Origin: Metellina segmentata
Lineage: Eukaryota; Arthropoda; Arachnida; Araneae; Tetragnathidae
Reading direction: 5' to 3'
Assembly: GCA_947359465.1 (NCBI GenBank)
Contig: OX375881.1
Span: 32,219,742-32,283,741 of the forward strand
Length of the DNA stretch: 64,000 bases
The position numbers and the translations under genes are program-made. Positions 35,111 through 46,622 of the stretch are shown here, one piece after another. Positions within the stretch are counted from its first letter, which is position 1. Each line of letters begins with the position of its first letter. The notes under the pieces were generated by a model that worked only from the letters and a program-made list of their open reading frames with translations, was not told the DNA's origin and searched no databases.

Positions 35111-35555
35111 GCACAAATATATTGACGTGTATAGTTTTAATTTCAAGTTTGTTGTAAGCTTTTTAATCCGTAGGTTTTGTAATTTTTGTCCGAAAAGATA
35201 GTATTTTTTTCGTATTTATAAAATTGTTTGTGGTCGCGTGCACCATAATAATTGTTATCGCGAATGTCATGATTTTCGTTTAAGCGCGCATTGATATCTT
35301 GCGAAGAATTATTGGAAGTACTTTAATTTGTTTTTATTCCTGTTGAATGTGCGCGTGTGCGTGCGACACCAGCTTAAAATTCGTGTTCTTATTCGATAAT
35401 ATCCATAGAATTCGTATTCTTATTCAATACTGTTGGCGTTAAGAATTATTAGACTATACCGGTTTAACTTTTCGCCTTAACCATTTGACTACGACTCTAG
35501 ATATAACTGACGCAAATTCTTTCTTGGAGCGATTCTTATAACAAGAGGTACAGAA
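35110..35555. other. Nothing identified
   Basis: AT-rich, with one small GCGCGTGTGCGTGCG block near 35350. Confidence 0.3.
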
Positions 35556-35559
35556 TTAT

Positions 35560-36000
35560 ATCCAGTGTTCCCAACTCCAAGCAATTGCAATTGTTGTGCT
35601 GGCATTTTGTCCGAATTTTGACGTTAAACACAATTATCGGCTAAGTATGTGCTGCACATTTTGTAATAAAACATCACAATTAATTAACTTTCTTTATTTA
35701 AAACCAAGGCATACTTTAAGAATAAGCAATTATGTCGATAACTTTTGAAGTTAAATATTTTGTCATTAACATAGAAGATGTGTTACTTATAAAGTGTTTG
35801 TGGTAATTTGGGAGGTGAAGGGAGGGTGTTCTGTAGCTAGAAAAAGTGTGGAAAGGAGCGAGATCTGCACTGCAGAAAATCATAACGTATGATTTAAAAA
35901 AATCTGTTCAAAGTTTGATAAAATTTAGGAAAATTTTTTCTGCAAAGACTTTGTTTTGCGATATACTTTGCAGTTTTAAGCACTTTCTACTGCCAGGTTT
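35560..36000 (+). repeat. Dispersed repeat, one arm of an inverted pair 15 kb apart
   Basis: Aligns in reverse with 50795-51245. Shared blocks are AACTCCAAGCAATTGCAATT, TCGATAACTTTTGAAGTTAA, GAAGATGTGTTA, GTAATTTGGG and TCTGCAAAGACT. Diverged, non-coding, unknown family. Confidence 0.65.
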
Positions 36001-36119
36001 ATAATTTTCATGGTACAGTTTAAATTCTTACTTGGCACGATCAAGTTACAACTGTCGTTGGACCGAGTTTTAAAATCGTAACCCTCTCATTGCTAATTCG
36101 TTACCCTTCCATCCGGGAC

Positions 36120-36600
36120 ACCGGGAGCCCAAATACTTCTGGAAAATGTTCCATTGGAATGGTAACAAGATCATTTGCACGGTAAATTCTTCCAAATGGC
36201 GATACCTGTGTTAAAGGTTATAATCACTAACCAGCACGCGAAATCTAGTAAACTTGCGTGTATATCTGTACGGCATGCAATCTTTCAGTTGAGAGAAATC
36301 AATAAACTAGATTTCAAATTCATTATGAGAAAGTTTTTTCGTTTAAGCTTAATTGCAAAGATAACGTTAGGACATATTAGTTAATTTTTAAATTTTGTGC
36401 ATGCATTTTCAACATTCCTTCAGTAAAAATAAGTATCACGTTTAAAAATTGAAGAGCTATGTTTAGAGAATACTATATTTAAATGCTTTTAAGATGGAAT
36501 ACAAAACAAAACAGAGAAATATCAAACTTTCCACTTTTAAATATTTTATTACCACTGTAAAATATATGCTTGTGAATGCTTTGAACCATAATTACGTTAG
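36120..36600. repeat. Unknown dispersed sequence, copy 4 of 4
   Basis: Anchors: GTTCCATTGGAATGG, CAAATGGCGATACCTGTGTT, CATGCAATCTTTCAGTTGAG, TTAATTGCAAAGATAACG and a terminal TTTTATTACCACTGTAAAAT. The open frame 36175-36384 is not shared with the other copies. Confidence 0.65.
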
Positions 36601-37690
36601 ATCTTTATAGTATCTAATACAGTTCTCTAATTTTTGAAATTATAATAAATTATTAATTTTATTATTAAGACAGCTGTTTAAAAATAGTGTAGTGATAATA
36701 ATGGAATAATAAATGATGTAAGTGCAAACTTAAAATTACATACGAATAACAAGAGATACGCATGAAGAATAATTAATTCTACGAAAATGAATGTTTTCTC
36801 GAAAGAAAAATACATCAAAATTAATTTATGCGTAAAAGGTAAGTGCTATTTAATATTAATATTTAAAAACAAAACATTTCATGTTATAAATTCCCAATTG
36901 AAAAAAAAAATTCTAAAATGTCAATTCAAATTACTTACAACGCAATGTAGTCTTACACTGGTTTTATCTATTTTGACACTATTAAATAAATTAAAAATTA
37001 TCTTATGTTTAAATGTCAAGTTAAGTATTGAACTCATTGGAATTATGAAAATATAAAACTTCTTATGGTTATAACTAATTATACCCATACAGAAAAATAA
37101 TTAATTCTACAAGAAAATAAAATCGGGCTGAAAATCAAAACCAATAGTTTACTATACAGATTATGTTCGAGATGGTTATTATATTTTAAAAGATTGCATA
37201 TAATGGTATAAATAATGTACTGATTAGTTGTCACTCTTAAAGTTGAGTCTGATAACACATAATATATTTTTTTCGGTATACAATTAAACTTATTTCAATT
37301 CATGAATATCAATGTTTATGCATGTTTTCGAATGAGAGGTATTTTCAGTGCAAACAAACCAGACGGTATGTGATGAATTCAGTTCTGCTGTTCTAATGCT
37401 CTCGCAGGATACAGATAGATGTTACCTTAAAATACAGTCTATTGTTGTTATGGCGATGTTCAGTAATTGATTTCATTGACGTTAACCAATCAACTATCAT
37501 ATATCAATTCGGAATTTGTTCATTCCTTGTAATTTTTTGCGATGGACTTAGATCGTATTTGAAAATGAAGACAATTCACGTCATCTGCAGAATATGTACA
37601 ATAAACACGTATTATCGCAGATAAGCTACCGATGCTATTTAGCTTGACAGAAAGTAGCTTCAATCCTGTTTATTTTTTGACGGTGATGTT
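36600..37690. other. AT-rich, nothing firmly identified
   Basis: The open frames 36787-37056 and 37442-37624 show no recognisable domain and have AT-driven composition. AATAATTAATTCTAC recurs at about 36768 and 37097, hinting at a minor duplication. Confidence 0.3.
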
Positions 37691-37694
37691 TTTT

Positions 37695-37735
37695 CCTAGT
37701 GACTAAAGTCCTCCTCGGGATAACCTCCAAGAGGG
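37695..37735. repeat. Right terminus of a TTAA-family element
   Basis: CCTCCAAGAGGG followed by TTAA (37736-37739). Only the end is recognisable. Confidence 0.5.
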
Positions 37736-37894
37736 TTAAACAACATTTAAAAGAACTCAATTCGCTATGTGAACTTATAACAGCATTTTGTTTACTTTGA
37801 GCGGTATTATTTCTAATTACCAATAAAATATATGGCAGAGAGGGCACCTCATGCTACTATCATTAAATTCTAAATGTCTACTTCCATCTCAACC

Positions 37895-38145
37895 CATTCT
37901 CTTGGGTTCCGCAGGTAAGCGCATCTGGCTGATTAGGATTAGCAACCATTAGCACTTTAAATCCATTAAATCAGTATTGACCTCAAATGTCCTTATGTTG
38001 GAATGGAAGTTCGGAAATAGAGTTGGCAGTTCAAGCAATGAACTCTATATCTGACTGTTGCTAAAAATAACTTGTCTTTGAATTTTTCCCTTCGGTAATT
38101 AACCCTGGTTAGTCGGCTGTGTGTTGATCCAGTGCTACGTTATTC
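37895..38145 (+). repeat. SINE copy abutting a minisatellite
   Basis: AGGTAAGCGCATCTGG, AGCACTTTAAATCCATTAAA, CTTATGTTGGAATGGAAG, GAGTTGGCAGTTCAAGC and GTGTTGATCCAGTGCTACGT follow the SINE body in order. The TTATTCGTTATACC minisatellite starts immediately where the SINE tail ends. Confidence 0.7.
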
Positions 38146-38218
38146 ACTGAACGTTATTATATTCGTTATCCCATTATATTATTCGTTACCCCATTATGTT
38201 ATTCGTTATACCATTAAA

Positions 38219-39110
38219 CACAGTCCAGTCACATGAATGTGACCACCACCTACTTTCGACGTCAACGTGAAATAACCAATCATAAAAGGCAGGTGGTAGC
38301 ACATTGCAGTGGAGTGTATATAAAGAACGTCCTAGAGCATCGGAAAGCATTTCAACCATTGGCGTAATGCAGAAACGTAGCGATTTATCCGACGTCCAAA
38401 AGGGCATCATTATTGGCTTTCGGGACAAGGGTGAAAGCATTTCGGAAACGGCTAATTTTGTGAACTGTCCGCGTGCCGCCGTGGTAAAAGAATACCGTGC
38501 ATGGCAAAATGGCACTATCCAAAATCAGCGGCACATGTGGTGCACCACGGGCTATGGATGACAGAGGCGAACGAAGGCTACGGAGATGCGTTCGGGCGAA
38601 TAGACGTGCAACTGTTAAGCAACTGACCGCCCAGGTGAAACAAGGGGCTACCAAGAGTGTATTCTCAACAACGGTTCAGCAAACGTTGCTGCGCATGGGC
38701 CTCCGCAGCAGACGCCTGGTTAATGCACCTATGCTGACTGCTGTTCATCGGCGACGAAGGCCAGAATTTGCACTCCAGTACCGCAACTGGACGCCCACAG
38801 AGTGGCGACAGGTGGCTTTTTCCGATGAATCACGTTTTATGCTCCATCGGACAGATGGACGTTGGCGTATACGGCGTGAAACGTCTGAAAGCAAACACCC
38901 TGCAACAATTCCCAGAAGGATCCAGGCTGGACGAGGGAGGTATTCTAGCGCAGCTGGCCACGGCACTGGAGTCGGCATGGCTCAAAATCCCAGTGAACAC
39001 CTTCGGAAACCTAATTGACTCTCTTCCTGCACGTCTCGCAACGGTCCGCTCTGCCAAAGGTGGTTATTCTGGTTTTTGACAGGTGGTCATATTAATGTGA
39101 CTGGACTGTG
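38219..39110 (+). mobile_element. Tc1-like element, internally deleted
   Basis: Inverted ends CACAGTCCAGTCACAT and complement with GTGACCACC/GGTGGTCAT inside. TA follows the right end; the left flank is AA instead of TA. At 892 bp it is shorter than a typical 1.3-1.6 kb Tc1. It sits within the 20-bp minisatellite, which continues on both sides. Confidence 0.88.
38367..39079 (+). pseudogene. Tc1-like transposase, frameshifted and deleted
   Basis: Starts MQKRSDLSDVQKGIIIGFRD with the first helix-turn-helix, shifts frame near 38500, and continues with the second DNA-binding part (ANRRATVKQL) and the first catalytic acid in VAFSDESRFML. A further shift near 38880 leads to the C-terminus IPVNTFGNLIDSLPARL...GGYSGF. 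The second acid and the D34-35E segment are deleted, so the enzyme cannot be active. Confidence 0.88.
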
Positions 39111-39959
39111 TATTATTCGTTATACCATTATATTACTCGTTACACCATTACATTATTCGTTAGACCATTATATTATACGTTATCCCATTATATTATTCGT
39201 TATACCATTATATTATTCGTTATACCATTACATTATTCGTTTCACCATTATATTATTCGTTATACCATTATATAATTCGTTATACCATTATATTATTCGT
39301 TATACCATTATATTATTCGTTATACAACTATATTATTCGTTATACCATTATATTATTCGTTATATCATTATATTATTCGTTATACCATTATATTATTCGT
39401 TATACCATTATATTATTCGTATACCATTATATTATTCGTTATACCATTACATTATTCATTATACCATTTCGTTATACCATTATATTATTCGTTTTACCAT
39501 TATATTATTCGTTATACCATTATATTATTCGTTATACCATTATATTATTCGTTATACAACTATGTTATTCGTTATACAACTATATTTTTTATTCGTTATA
39601 TCATTATATTATTCGTTATACCATTACATTATTCGTTAGACCATTATATTATTCGTTATCCCATTATATTATTCGTTATAGCATTACATTATTCGTTAGA
39701 CCATTATATTTTATTCATTATACCATTATATTATTCGTTGTACTAATATATTATTCGTTTTACCATTATATTATTCGTTATACCATTATATAATTCGTTA
39801 TACCATTATATAATTCGTTATACCATTATATTATTCGTTATACCATTATATTATTCGTTATACAACTATATTATTCGTTATACCATTATATTATTCGTTA
39901 TATCATTATATTAATCGTTATACCATTATATTATTCGTTAAACTATTATATTTTATTCG

Positions 39960-41920
39960 TGTACTCATTTTCTTGTTCAAAAGCGATTCGGCATTCTTTT
40001 ATGCTAAACCCATTTGCTATTATATTTTCTTTACCCTGATTTCTGTGTTTCAAATTCCTGATTGCTTTCTGTAATTGGACTGATGAATTTCATTAGAGGG
40101 GATAGCTTTTCCAAGTAGTTTCAGCAATATCATGCTACTCTATAGCTCAAATCAAACGTATATAAGCGAAGCGGCAAATTTGACGACGGAATTTCTTAAT
40201 TGTAAACATTATGTAATTTATATCTGTTTGTGTTGTGTGCCATTCTCTAATATAAAGGTCTCTACTTCTGTGCCACGTAAGGTAATAAAAAATTAAATGA
40301 TTGTTCTATTTATGTTCATGTATTGAAATTGTTTGGATCCTAGACCACTTATAAATAGAAATCTCTTATTCTATTTATTTGCATAGTGCTCTATCCAAAG
40401 TCGAGGTACTTCTCGCTGGTTATACAACAAAAGGACAATTCTATTTTGTTTTATTGTTGATTGTCACCAAGGATTTCCCTTTAGATACATTAATACATCT
40501 AGTGAGATTTATTATATTTCCGAATTTAGGTCTTTTTAACATTCGTGGTCTCCAAACGTTTTATATGAGAAATTTTTTCTAAAATGCGTTTTTCGCTATT
40601 GCATAAAAAAAAGTTTGTTTTAGATAAAACAATGAGCAAATCAGGGTTTATTATATTTTGTTGAACCTTTAAAAATGGATGCATGGTAGCAATTTTGCTT
40701 CAAACATATTTTTAAATTGTATGATTCGCTTTAGGATTTTGATGCATTTTTTAATGATTTCAATACAATCTGAAACAATTATTTGTTCTGTTGTTTCTTT
40801 TTTCTAGCTATTTTTATATGTTCTCTCTCTCTCTCTCTTGAATTTTTTTAAATATATTTTTGTTCCCTGCACTTGAATGTTTTTTTGCAGGGAATTGAAT
40901 AAATAAATATTTTTAACTGTAAATAACAGAACGTCGATAATGTGCCTTTGAGCCGATAAGAAAAAATAGAGGATAAAATAAATAAATAATAATTCAAATA
41001 AAAATAATTCCCCGAATAAATAAATGGGAAGAAATTGTCATATCATTAGTTTACACAAAACACTCTTTAACTGACATCTAAACAAATTTTACATTATATT
41101 CGTTTAAACACACACTATTAGGCTTTAGGTAACAAATATTATCTCAATTATGATAGTATTATATTTTTATTCAAACAGATAATAGTATGAAAATGTGCTT
41201 CTCAAACGCGAATCCAGAAAATAAAAAAATCACATAAGAAATAACTTAAAAATTATCATCATTTCGATCGTATTAAATTTTTGTTCATACATATAACAGT
41301 ATGATAATGTGTTTCTGAAATGAATAATGAAAACGAGCATTTGATGTAAAAATTTCATTTCCTAAAAATACCACTGTAATTTTGCTCTGAAGTATATTTC
41401 TATTACCACTGTAATTTTGCTCTGAGGTATATTTAGAGTACCCTGTTTAATGAAAGCGTAAACTTGTGCTTTCGAATATTTGTATTGCGAACTATCACGA
41501 TGGTAGATGAACTATATATATTTACTTCCATTTACAGATTTGCATCTTCCAGTGGCAATTTGGCATTTGATTTGGGTAATTCAATTAATCTACTTATCGT
41601 ACCATAAAAATAATTAGCAATTTTTAATAGGTTACGCATCACCGAATTTCTTAGAAAACTGGTAACTAATAAATTAGTATTTTTAAGAGATTAACTATTC
41701 AAATTCTGAAAATTACTTGATAATAAGATTATTTCGTTTTAATTGGAATTGTGGTCCTGAGAAATTAATATTTTCGTAGAAAAGGATTAAATATTTCGCA
41801 GCACTTTGTGCATTTTACAAATATTTTAGATCTGAGTAAATGAGCAATTAAATATATAATGTATTGCAATTAGCTTTAAAGTATGGATTTACCTTAGAAG
41901 TGATTTTGATTTATATCTCG
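39960..41920. other. AT-rich, nothing major; small duplications and a (CT)n run
   Basis: (CT)n at about 40819-40838. A 34-bp direct repeat (TTACCACTGTAATTTTGCTC) at 41368 and 41402, and a diverged ~65-bp direct repeat at 41150/41265 (TAGTATTATATTTTTATTCA). The open frame 40379-40582 has no recognised domain. Confidence 0.45.
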
Positions 41921-41924
41921 CCCA

Positions 41925-42240
41925 TCGCAATAGGACCATTTTTGCTAATAATGAGGTGTCTCGGTGAGGTGTTATGAGCAAAACTGGTCAGATATTGATG
42001 GACTTAGAAGACATTTTTGGACATAAATATCTGGTCAGGTTTCTTCTAATAAATACGACGATATCTTGACAAACGAGATATCTCGTTTGTCGAAATCTGA
42101 ATGATTTTGGTAATCACGAGATAGCGCAATCATCAAGGTTTTTGCTGATATTTTTGATGATTACGACATTCTAGTGTGAAACTTTTAAGTCATCAAATGT
42201 CTCGTTCATCAAATCTGACCAATTTTGCTTTTTTCGAGAC
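41925..42240. repeat. TTAA-family subrepeat array, cut by a hAT-like element
   Basis: Degenerate GAGATATCTCGT / ATCAAATCTGACCAATTTTG subrepeats. It includes a perfect 24-nt palindrome at 42068-42091 (half-site GACAAACGAGAT). The array stops exactly where the hAT-like element begins. Confidence 0.7.
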
Positions 42241-43308
42241 TAGGGATGCGACACCGATGTCAATGTTTTCAAAACATCGATGTTTTACAAAAACATGGAT
42301 GTACTTACCATCGATTTATTGGAGCCGATGTTTGTTTAACATCGATGTTTAAACATTGTCGATGTTTTATTTTTGAATAAAAAAATGCCAAAGTAAAAAT
42401 TAATAAAAATATCAGAGCAACTAAGTCTTTGTCAGTGATAGTAAAGTAATAAGTAAGAGCTTTTTCCCTAACTGGTTGGATAGTTAGCGAAAAAAAAAAC
42501 GGCTTAAGGTGTAGAAAGTTAAAAAAAATATTTTTTTACACACTTTAAACAAAACAAATATTAGATCATATAATAGTTATAGGCCCTAATATTTTTTTAT
42601 TTACCGAAGAAAAAAAAGTTTGTAATGTCCCCCCCCCTTCCATAAGTTGATAAATAATTAATAATAACTAACAATAATTATTTTTATGTACCTACCTAAT
42701 TATACTTATAGTTAGTAGTACCTACGTCAAATTGTTGTAAATATTACTTTTTTTACGTCATTCAACTTGAAAATAAAAGATTTTTGTTAGTTGTTCTTAT
42801 TAATTTTTTGACTTTGTTTTAACAGTTAAAAAAATATTACTTATAAATTAATAAACACTCAAATGACGAATTAAATCTCCTTCCGGGTGAACATTAATGC
42901 TTGTGGTAACTAAATCAGTTTTAAGAAATGGGGAAAAGAGTTTATAACGCAGCCAACCCCACCCCCCTAGTGTACTGATAGAGACTCTCGCAGTGTAACT
43001 CCAACCCTGGAGCAAGCAGTAGCTAGGTTGTAGTATAACTGTAAACATGTAACCCTGTCCCTGACTTTTTTCCTTATATTTTGTGTGTACGTCAGTTTTG
43101 TAATTTTTGTGGTATAATGTATGTATATGAATAAATATATCTAAATGTTAGCTAGCCGTGTCAACATACTTCATTGCTACAAGTTTAAATACATTGATGT
43201 TTAAAAACATCGATGGTTTTGGGACGATGTATTATCAACATCGACGTTTAATTTTGATTACTGATGTTACAAAACATCGAAGTTTTGTTGTCGATGTCGC
43301 TTATTCTA
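42241..43308. mobile_element. hAT-like ACATCGATGT element, copy 2
   Basis: Ends TAGGGATGCGACACCGATG and the complement of TAGAATAAGCGACATCGAC, with the same terminal and subterminal organisation as 8335-9453, including the CTAAATCAGTTTTAAGAAAT block. No convincing 8-bp duplication remains (TTCGAGAC versus GTTTCATT). It lacks the 249-bp tandem units of copy 1. No transposase; the minus-strand frame 42848-43048 is unsupported. Confidence 0.75.
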
Positions 43309-43605
43309 GTTTCATTGTTTGTGATTGTTTCTAACTGGAACAGTTTAATTCAAACCAGAGCCGCCATAGCAGCCTAATTGCTTCAATTCACTTAGCCTTA
43401 AAAGACCTGATTTTTGGAATTGCTGCACTCTTTTTTTTTCTTATTTCTTCAACTCTGGAGTTCATTACATAACCTGGCGTCAAGTTCTGCTTAAAACTTC
43501 TGATGTTGCACCTTCGCGTTTCAAGCTTCCTGTACTGCCTATGCTATGATTCAAAATCTGTCATCCGTTCAAAGCAAGGAACACTTTTGTTTTTCTTACT
43601 TGGAT
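43309..43605. other. Unassigned
   Basis: No repeat or gene recognised. Confidence 0.3.
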
Positions 43606-43610
43606 CATCA

Positions 43611-43700
43611 TACCCTTGGAGTTGTGTCTCGACGAGATATCTCGTCATTATAAAACCTATAATATCTTAGACGAGAACTCGTCAAAATCACTTGGAGTCT
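43611..43700. mobile_element. Minimal TTAA-family element
   Basis: CCTTGGAGTTGTGTCTCGAC followed at once by GACGAGATATCTCGTC, then GACGAGAACTCGTC and CACTTGGAGTCTC inverted at the right. The TTAA itself is not preserved. Confidence 0.55.
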
Positions 43701-43856
43701 CAAAAGTATTTTTTAATTCTACTGTCTGTGGTCATTTCTGGCTAGAGCAGCCAAATTCACGCCAGGACCGTCATTGCAGTCAATACTTCATTTTACTTCA
43801 CAATAGAAGTCTTTATTTTCTGAATTGTTACACACTTAGTTGTCGTATTCGATCAA

Positions 43857-44742
43857 CCCTCCAAGAGGTATCGACGAGATATCTCGTCCATTAAGATCCG
43901 ACCAATTTTTCTAATTGCGTGATTTCTCGTTCATCAAAATCTTACCAATTATGGTAATGACGAGGGATCTCTTACATCGAAGTATTGCTGAATTTTTGAT
44001 AATTACTAGATCAAGATCTTTTAGTCTGTTTTCCGAATACGAGATATGTCGTACATAAAGATTGAATAAGTTTGAGCTAAGATCAGAACAATTTAGCTTA
44101 AGACGAGATTTCCCGTCCGCCAAGATCTGACCAATTTTGCAGAAAACGAGATTTCTCGTCCATCGATATCTCACCAATTTTGTCAAAGACGAGATTTCGC
44201 GTCCATCCAGATCCGACCAATTTTGTTCAAGACGAGATTTATCGTTCGTCAAAATCTGACCAATTTCACTCATGACGAAATATCTCGTCCTCAAGGTATC
44301 GACAATTTCTAATCCACCACTAGCTCACCAATTTTGCTTAAGACGAGATTTATCGTTCGTCAAAATCTGACCAATTTCACTCATGACGAAATATCTCGTC
44401 CTCAAGGTATCGACAATTTCTAATCCACCACTAGCTCACCAATTTTGCTTAAGACGAGATTTATCGTTCGTCAAAATCTGACCAATTTCACTCATGACGA
44501 GGTATCTCGTCCTCAAGATATCGACGATTCTTTTGATGAGGTATCTCGTCTTCAAGATATCGACGATTCTTTCGACAAGGTATCTTGTCCTCTAGATGTT
44601 GATTATTTATTTACGTGGTCAAGATCTAACGAGTTTACTTCTAATGATGAGATATCTCGTCCATCAAGATCTGGTCGGATTTGACCTGATCCAATGAATG
44701 ACAAGATGCTTAGATACCTCGTCAACACAACCCCCAGTAGGT
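43857..44742. mobile_element. TTAA-family element with 43-bp subrepeats
   Basis: Left end CCCTCCAAGAGGTATCGACG, right end the complement of CCTACTGGGGGTTGTGTTG with TTAA at 44743-44746. GACGAGAT anchors at 44102, 44145, 44188, 44231 and 44274 give a 43-bp step. A secondary 111-bp duplication covers 44231-44560. Open frames across it on both strands are periodicity by-products. Confidence 0.82.
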
Positions 44743-44892
44743 TTAAATCTAGAAGTTTTTCCAAAATGTTTCATGAAGTGCTTTTTGAAAAGTGTATTTT
44801 GACTCGACTGTTTGTGGTTTTTCCAACTGGATTAGTCAAACTCACACCAGGTACGCCATCCCAGCCAACTATTTCATTCTACTTCACCATAA

Positions 44893-45337
44893 GGACCGGT
44901 GCACACATTCGAATTTTCAACGTGCGGCGCCGCTGCGGCACCGAAGCCCAACAATGCACACATATCCGTGAAATGACGCAAGTACTCATTTCGTGCCATT
45001 TGGGATAACTATTCTATCGAAGAAAACGTATTTATTTCGCTTACTTGGTGTAAAAAAAGAGTATATTTTGAAACAAAGTAGACGTTACTGGACACAGCCA
45101 TTTATCAATTATTTATTATATTCCATTTATTTATGAAAACAAGGTACTTGTGACCGTAGAAGAGTGTGCGGCGCCGTGGGGAACGGCGGTACAAATTACA
45201 CGCAAGTTGGACGTGCATCGCCGCTGCGGCGCCGCAGGCATGTGCGCACTACTCCATTAGATCTAATGTATCTCAGACCGCACTTGCGTTACGGCAGCGG
45301 CGCCGCACGTTGAAAATTCGGATGTGTGCACCGGGCC
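44893..45337. mobile_element. 445-bp Harbinger-like MITE with GC-rich ends
   Basis: TAA at 44890-44892 and 45338-45340. Inverted ends of about 48 bp start GGMCCGGTGCACACATYCGA and contain GTGCGGCGCCGCTGC. A 3-bp TAA duplication suggests PIF/Harbinger (inference). The ends stand out as GC- and CpG-rich in an AT-rich setting. No transposase; overlapping frames 44694-45008 and 45166-45633 are unlikely to be genes. Confidence 0.88.
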
Positions 45338-45340
45338 TAA

Positions 45341-45684
45341 GAGAGGAAAGAATGAAAATACACAAAACGAAACGCATGAAAACGCGCGGGAGAATAAAAT
45401 GTACCGCTGTACGTCCCTCCTTTATCTCAAGTGCCAGAGCTTCCCTGGACTGCGACTTAAAATCGGTTTTTGATTACACAAAAGTGCCCCAAGTTTGCCT
45501 AAGCGTCCTCCAGGAGGTTCCGAAATCACTTAGCGAGACAGCGGCGATTAATCACGATATGCGGAGGTACCATCATTTAAATGAAATGTGCCGGAGCAGT
45601 CGCTGCCGCACGCAAACGCGGAGAATCGCGTAATTCAACTTTATTTCGCTGCTTCTCGAGAGCCAGAATGTTAATTAGGTCACG
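45341..45684. other. Single-copy stretch, moderately GC-rich
   Basis: No match to repeats of the window. Possible conserved non-coding DNA; the open frame running through it begins inside the MITE and is not credible as a gene. Confidence 0.3.
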
Positions 45685-46015
45685 TTTCTACTGCTGCGAC
45701 TGGATTGTCTTGGGAAGCTCCCAGGGGATATCCTGGAAGGCCTAGCTTTCTATCAGGTGTGGACAGATTCAATTTTGCTGCTGCTCAGAGGATGGGATTC
45801 GCGAAGTGGCTGGCGATTCTGAAGTCAGTCATCGACCTTTCCGCAAGATGGAGCATGTGCGAGAAGATTTATGTTAATTACACCTTCACAACTCTCTGTG
45901 GTAGTGTTGAATTTTTTACTTTAATCCCACAAAACACTTAATTGCACCAGGTCTATTGTCTAAAGATTGAAAAGATTCGTAAATTTTTTCAACCTTTAAC
46001 ACTTTTGATGTCGAT
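45685..46015 (+). repeat. Direct duplication, copy 1
   Basis: Aligns with 48910-49225. The best block is GCGATTCTGAAGTCAGTCAT, identical in both and continuing CGAC, flanked by GGTGTRGACAGATTC, ATTTTGC, ATGTTAATT and CTCTRTGGTAGT. An open frame (45705-45941) exists only in this copy. Confidence 0.7.
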
Positions 46016-46249
46016 CTCGCGCCAGCGCGTGCTGTGTCGCCAACGCTAAATAGCCAATCACACTTACGTGTCAATAGCCAGTCACGCGCTCGCGCGGGAA
46101 GGACTGGGCTTCAACATTTATTTTCGGCTTTAATTGGCTTTATATGTTAGGTGGTGGCGTTCGAAAATGCGCAGTGAAGTAATGGACAGTAAACTTAGTA
46201 AAGAATGCGTCGGAAGTAATGAACAGTATACTTAGTAAACAATGCCACG

Positions 46250-46405
46250 TCATCTGGCCACACCAAGGTGTTGCCACGTCATCTGACCGTGGTTCAGATT
46301 ACGTGGTGTTGTCCTTGGACTTTTCCTTTAGGGGATTGATCCCAGACCGTCGTCAATAGCTCGCTGTGTTGCTCTAGTACAACGTTAATTAAAAATTACC
46401 AAATT
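46250..46405 (+). repeat. SINE body and tail
   Basis: CGTCATCTGACCGTGGTTCA, GGTGTTGTCCTTGGAC, GGGGATTGATCCCAGACCGT and GTACAACGTTAATTAAAA. Confidence 0.85.
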
Positions 46406-46622
46406 ATTGATATTACCTCTTCATATCGCACACTTTATTAAGTATAATGATCTCCATTTCACTACGCATTCCTCAATAAACTGACTGTTCGATTTTATTT
46501 TTTATGATGCAAAGGTCATACCTATGGTCAAAAGCGTCTAGCAACCAAAGGATTAATTATTCCAATACGTTCCCGATTTCACGCATGTGCATAAATGTTC
46601 TCTCTCGCTGGCTGATGAGGTA

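Larger units (their letters stand above)
38146..39955. repeat. 20-bp minisatellite TTATTCGTTATACCATTATA, split by a Tc1 element
   Basis: Three to four units lie at 38146-38218 and some forty at 39111-39955. The step is 20 bp with occasional 1-6 bp indels and CCC/ACAAC variants. The 187-codon frame 39076-39639 is a translation of the array, not a gene. Confidence 0.95.

Noticed and set aside
39076..39639. 187-codon hydrophobic repeat protein
   Set aside because: It is a translation of the 20-bp minisatellite; the frame is held open only by repetition.
45166..45633. 155-codon arginine-rich protein
   Set aside because: It begins inside the Harbinger-like MITE and runs out of it with no domain or conservation evidence.
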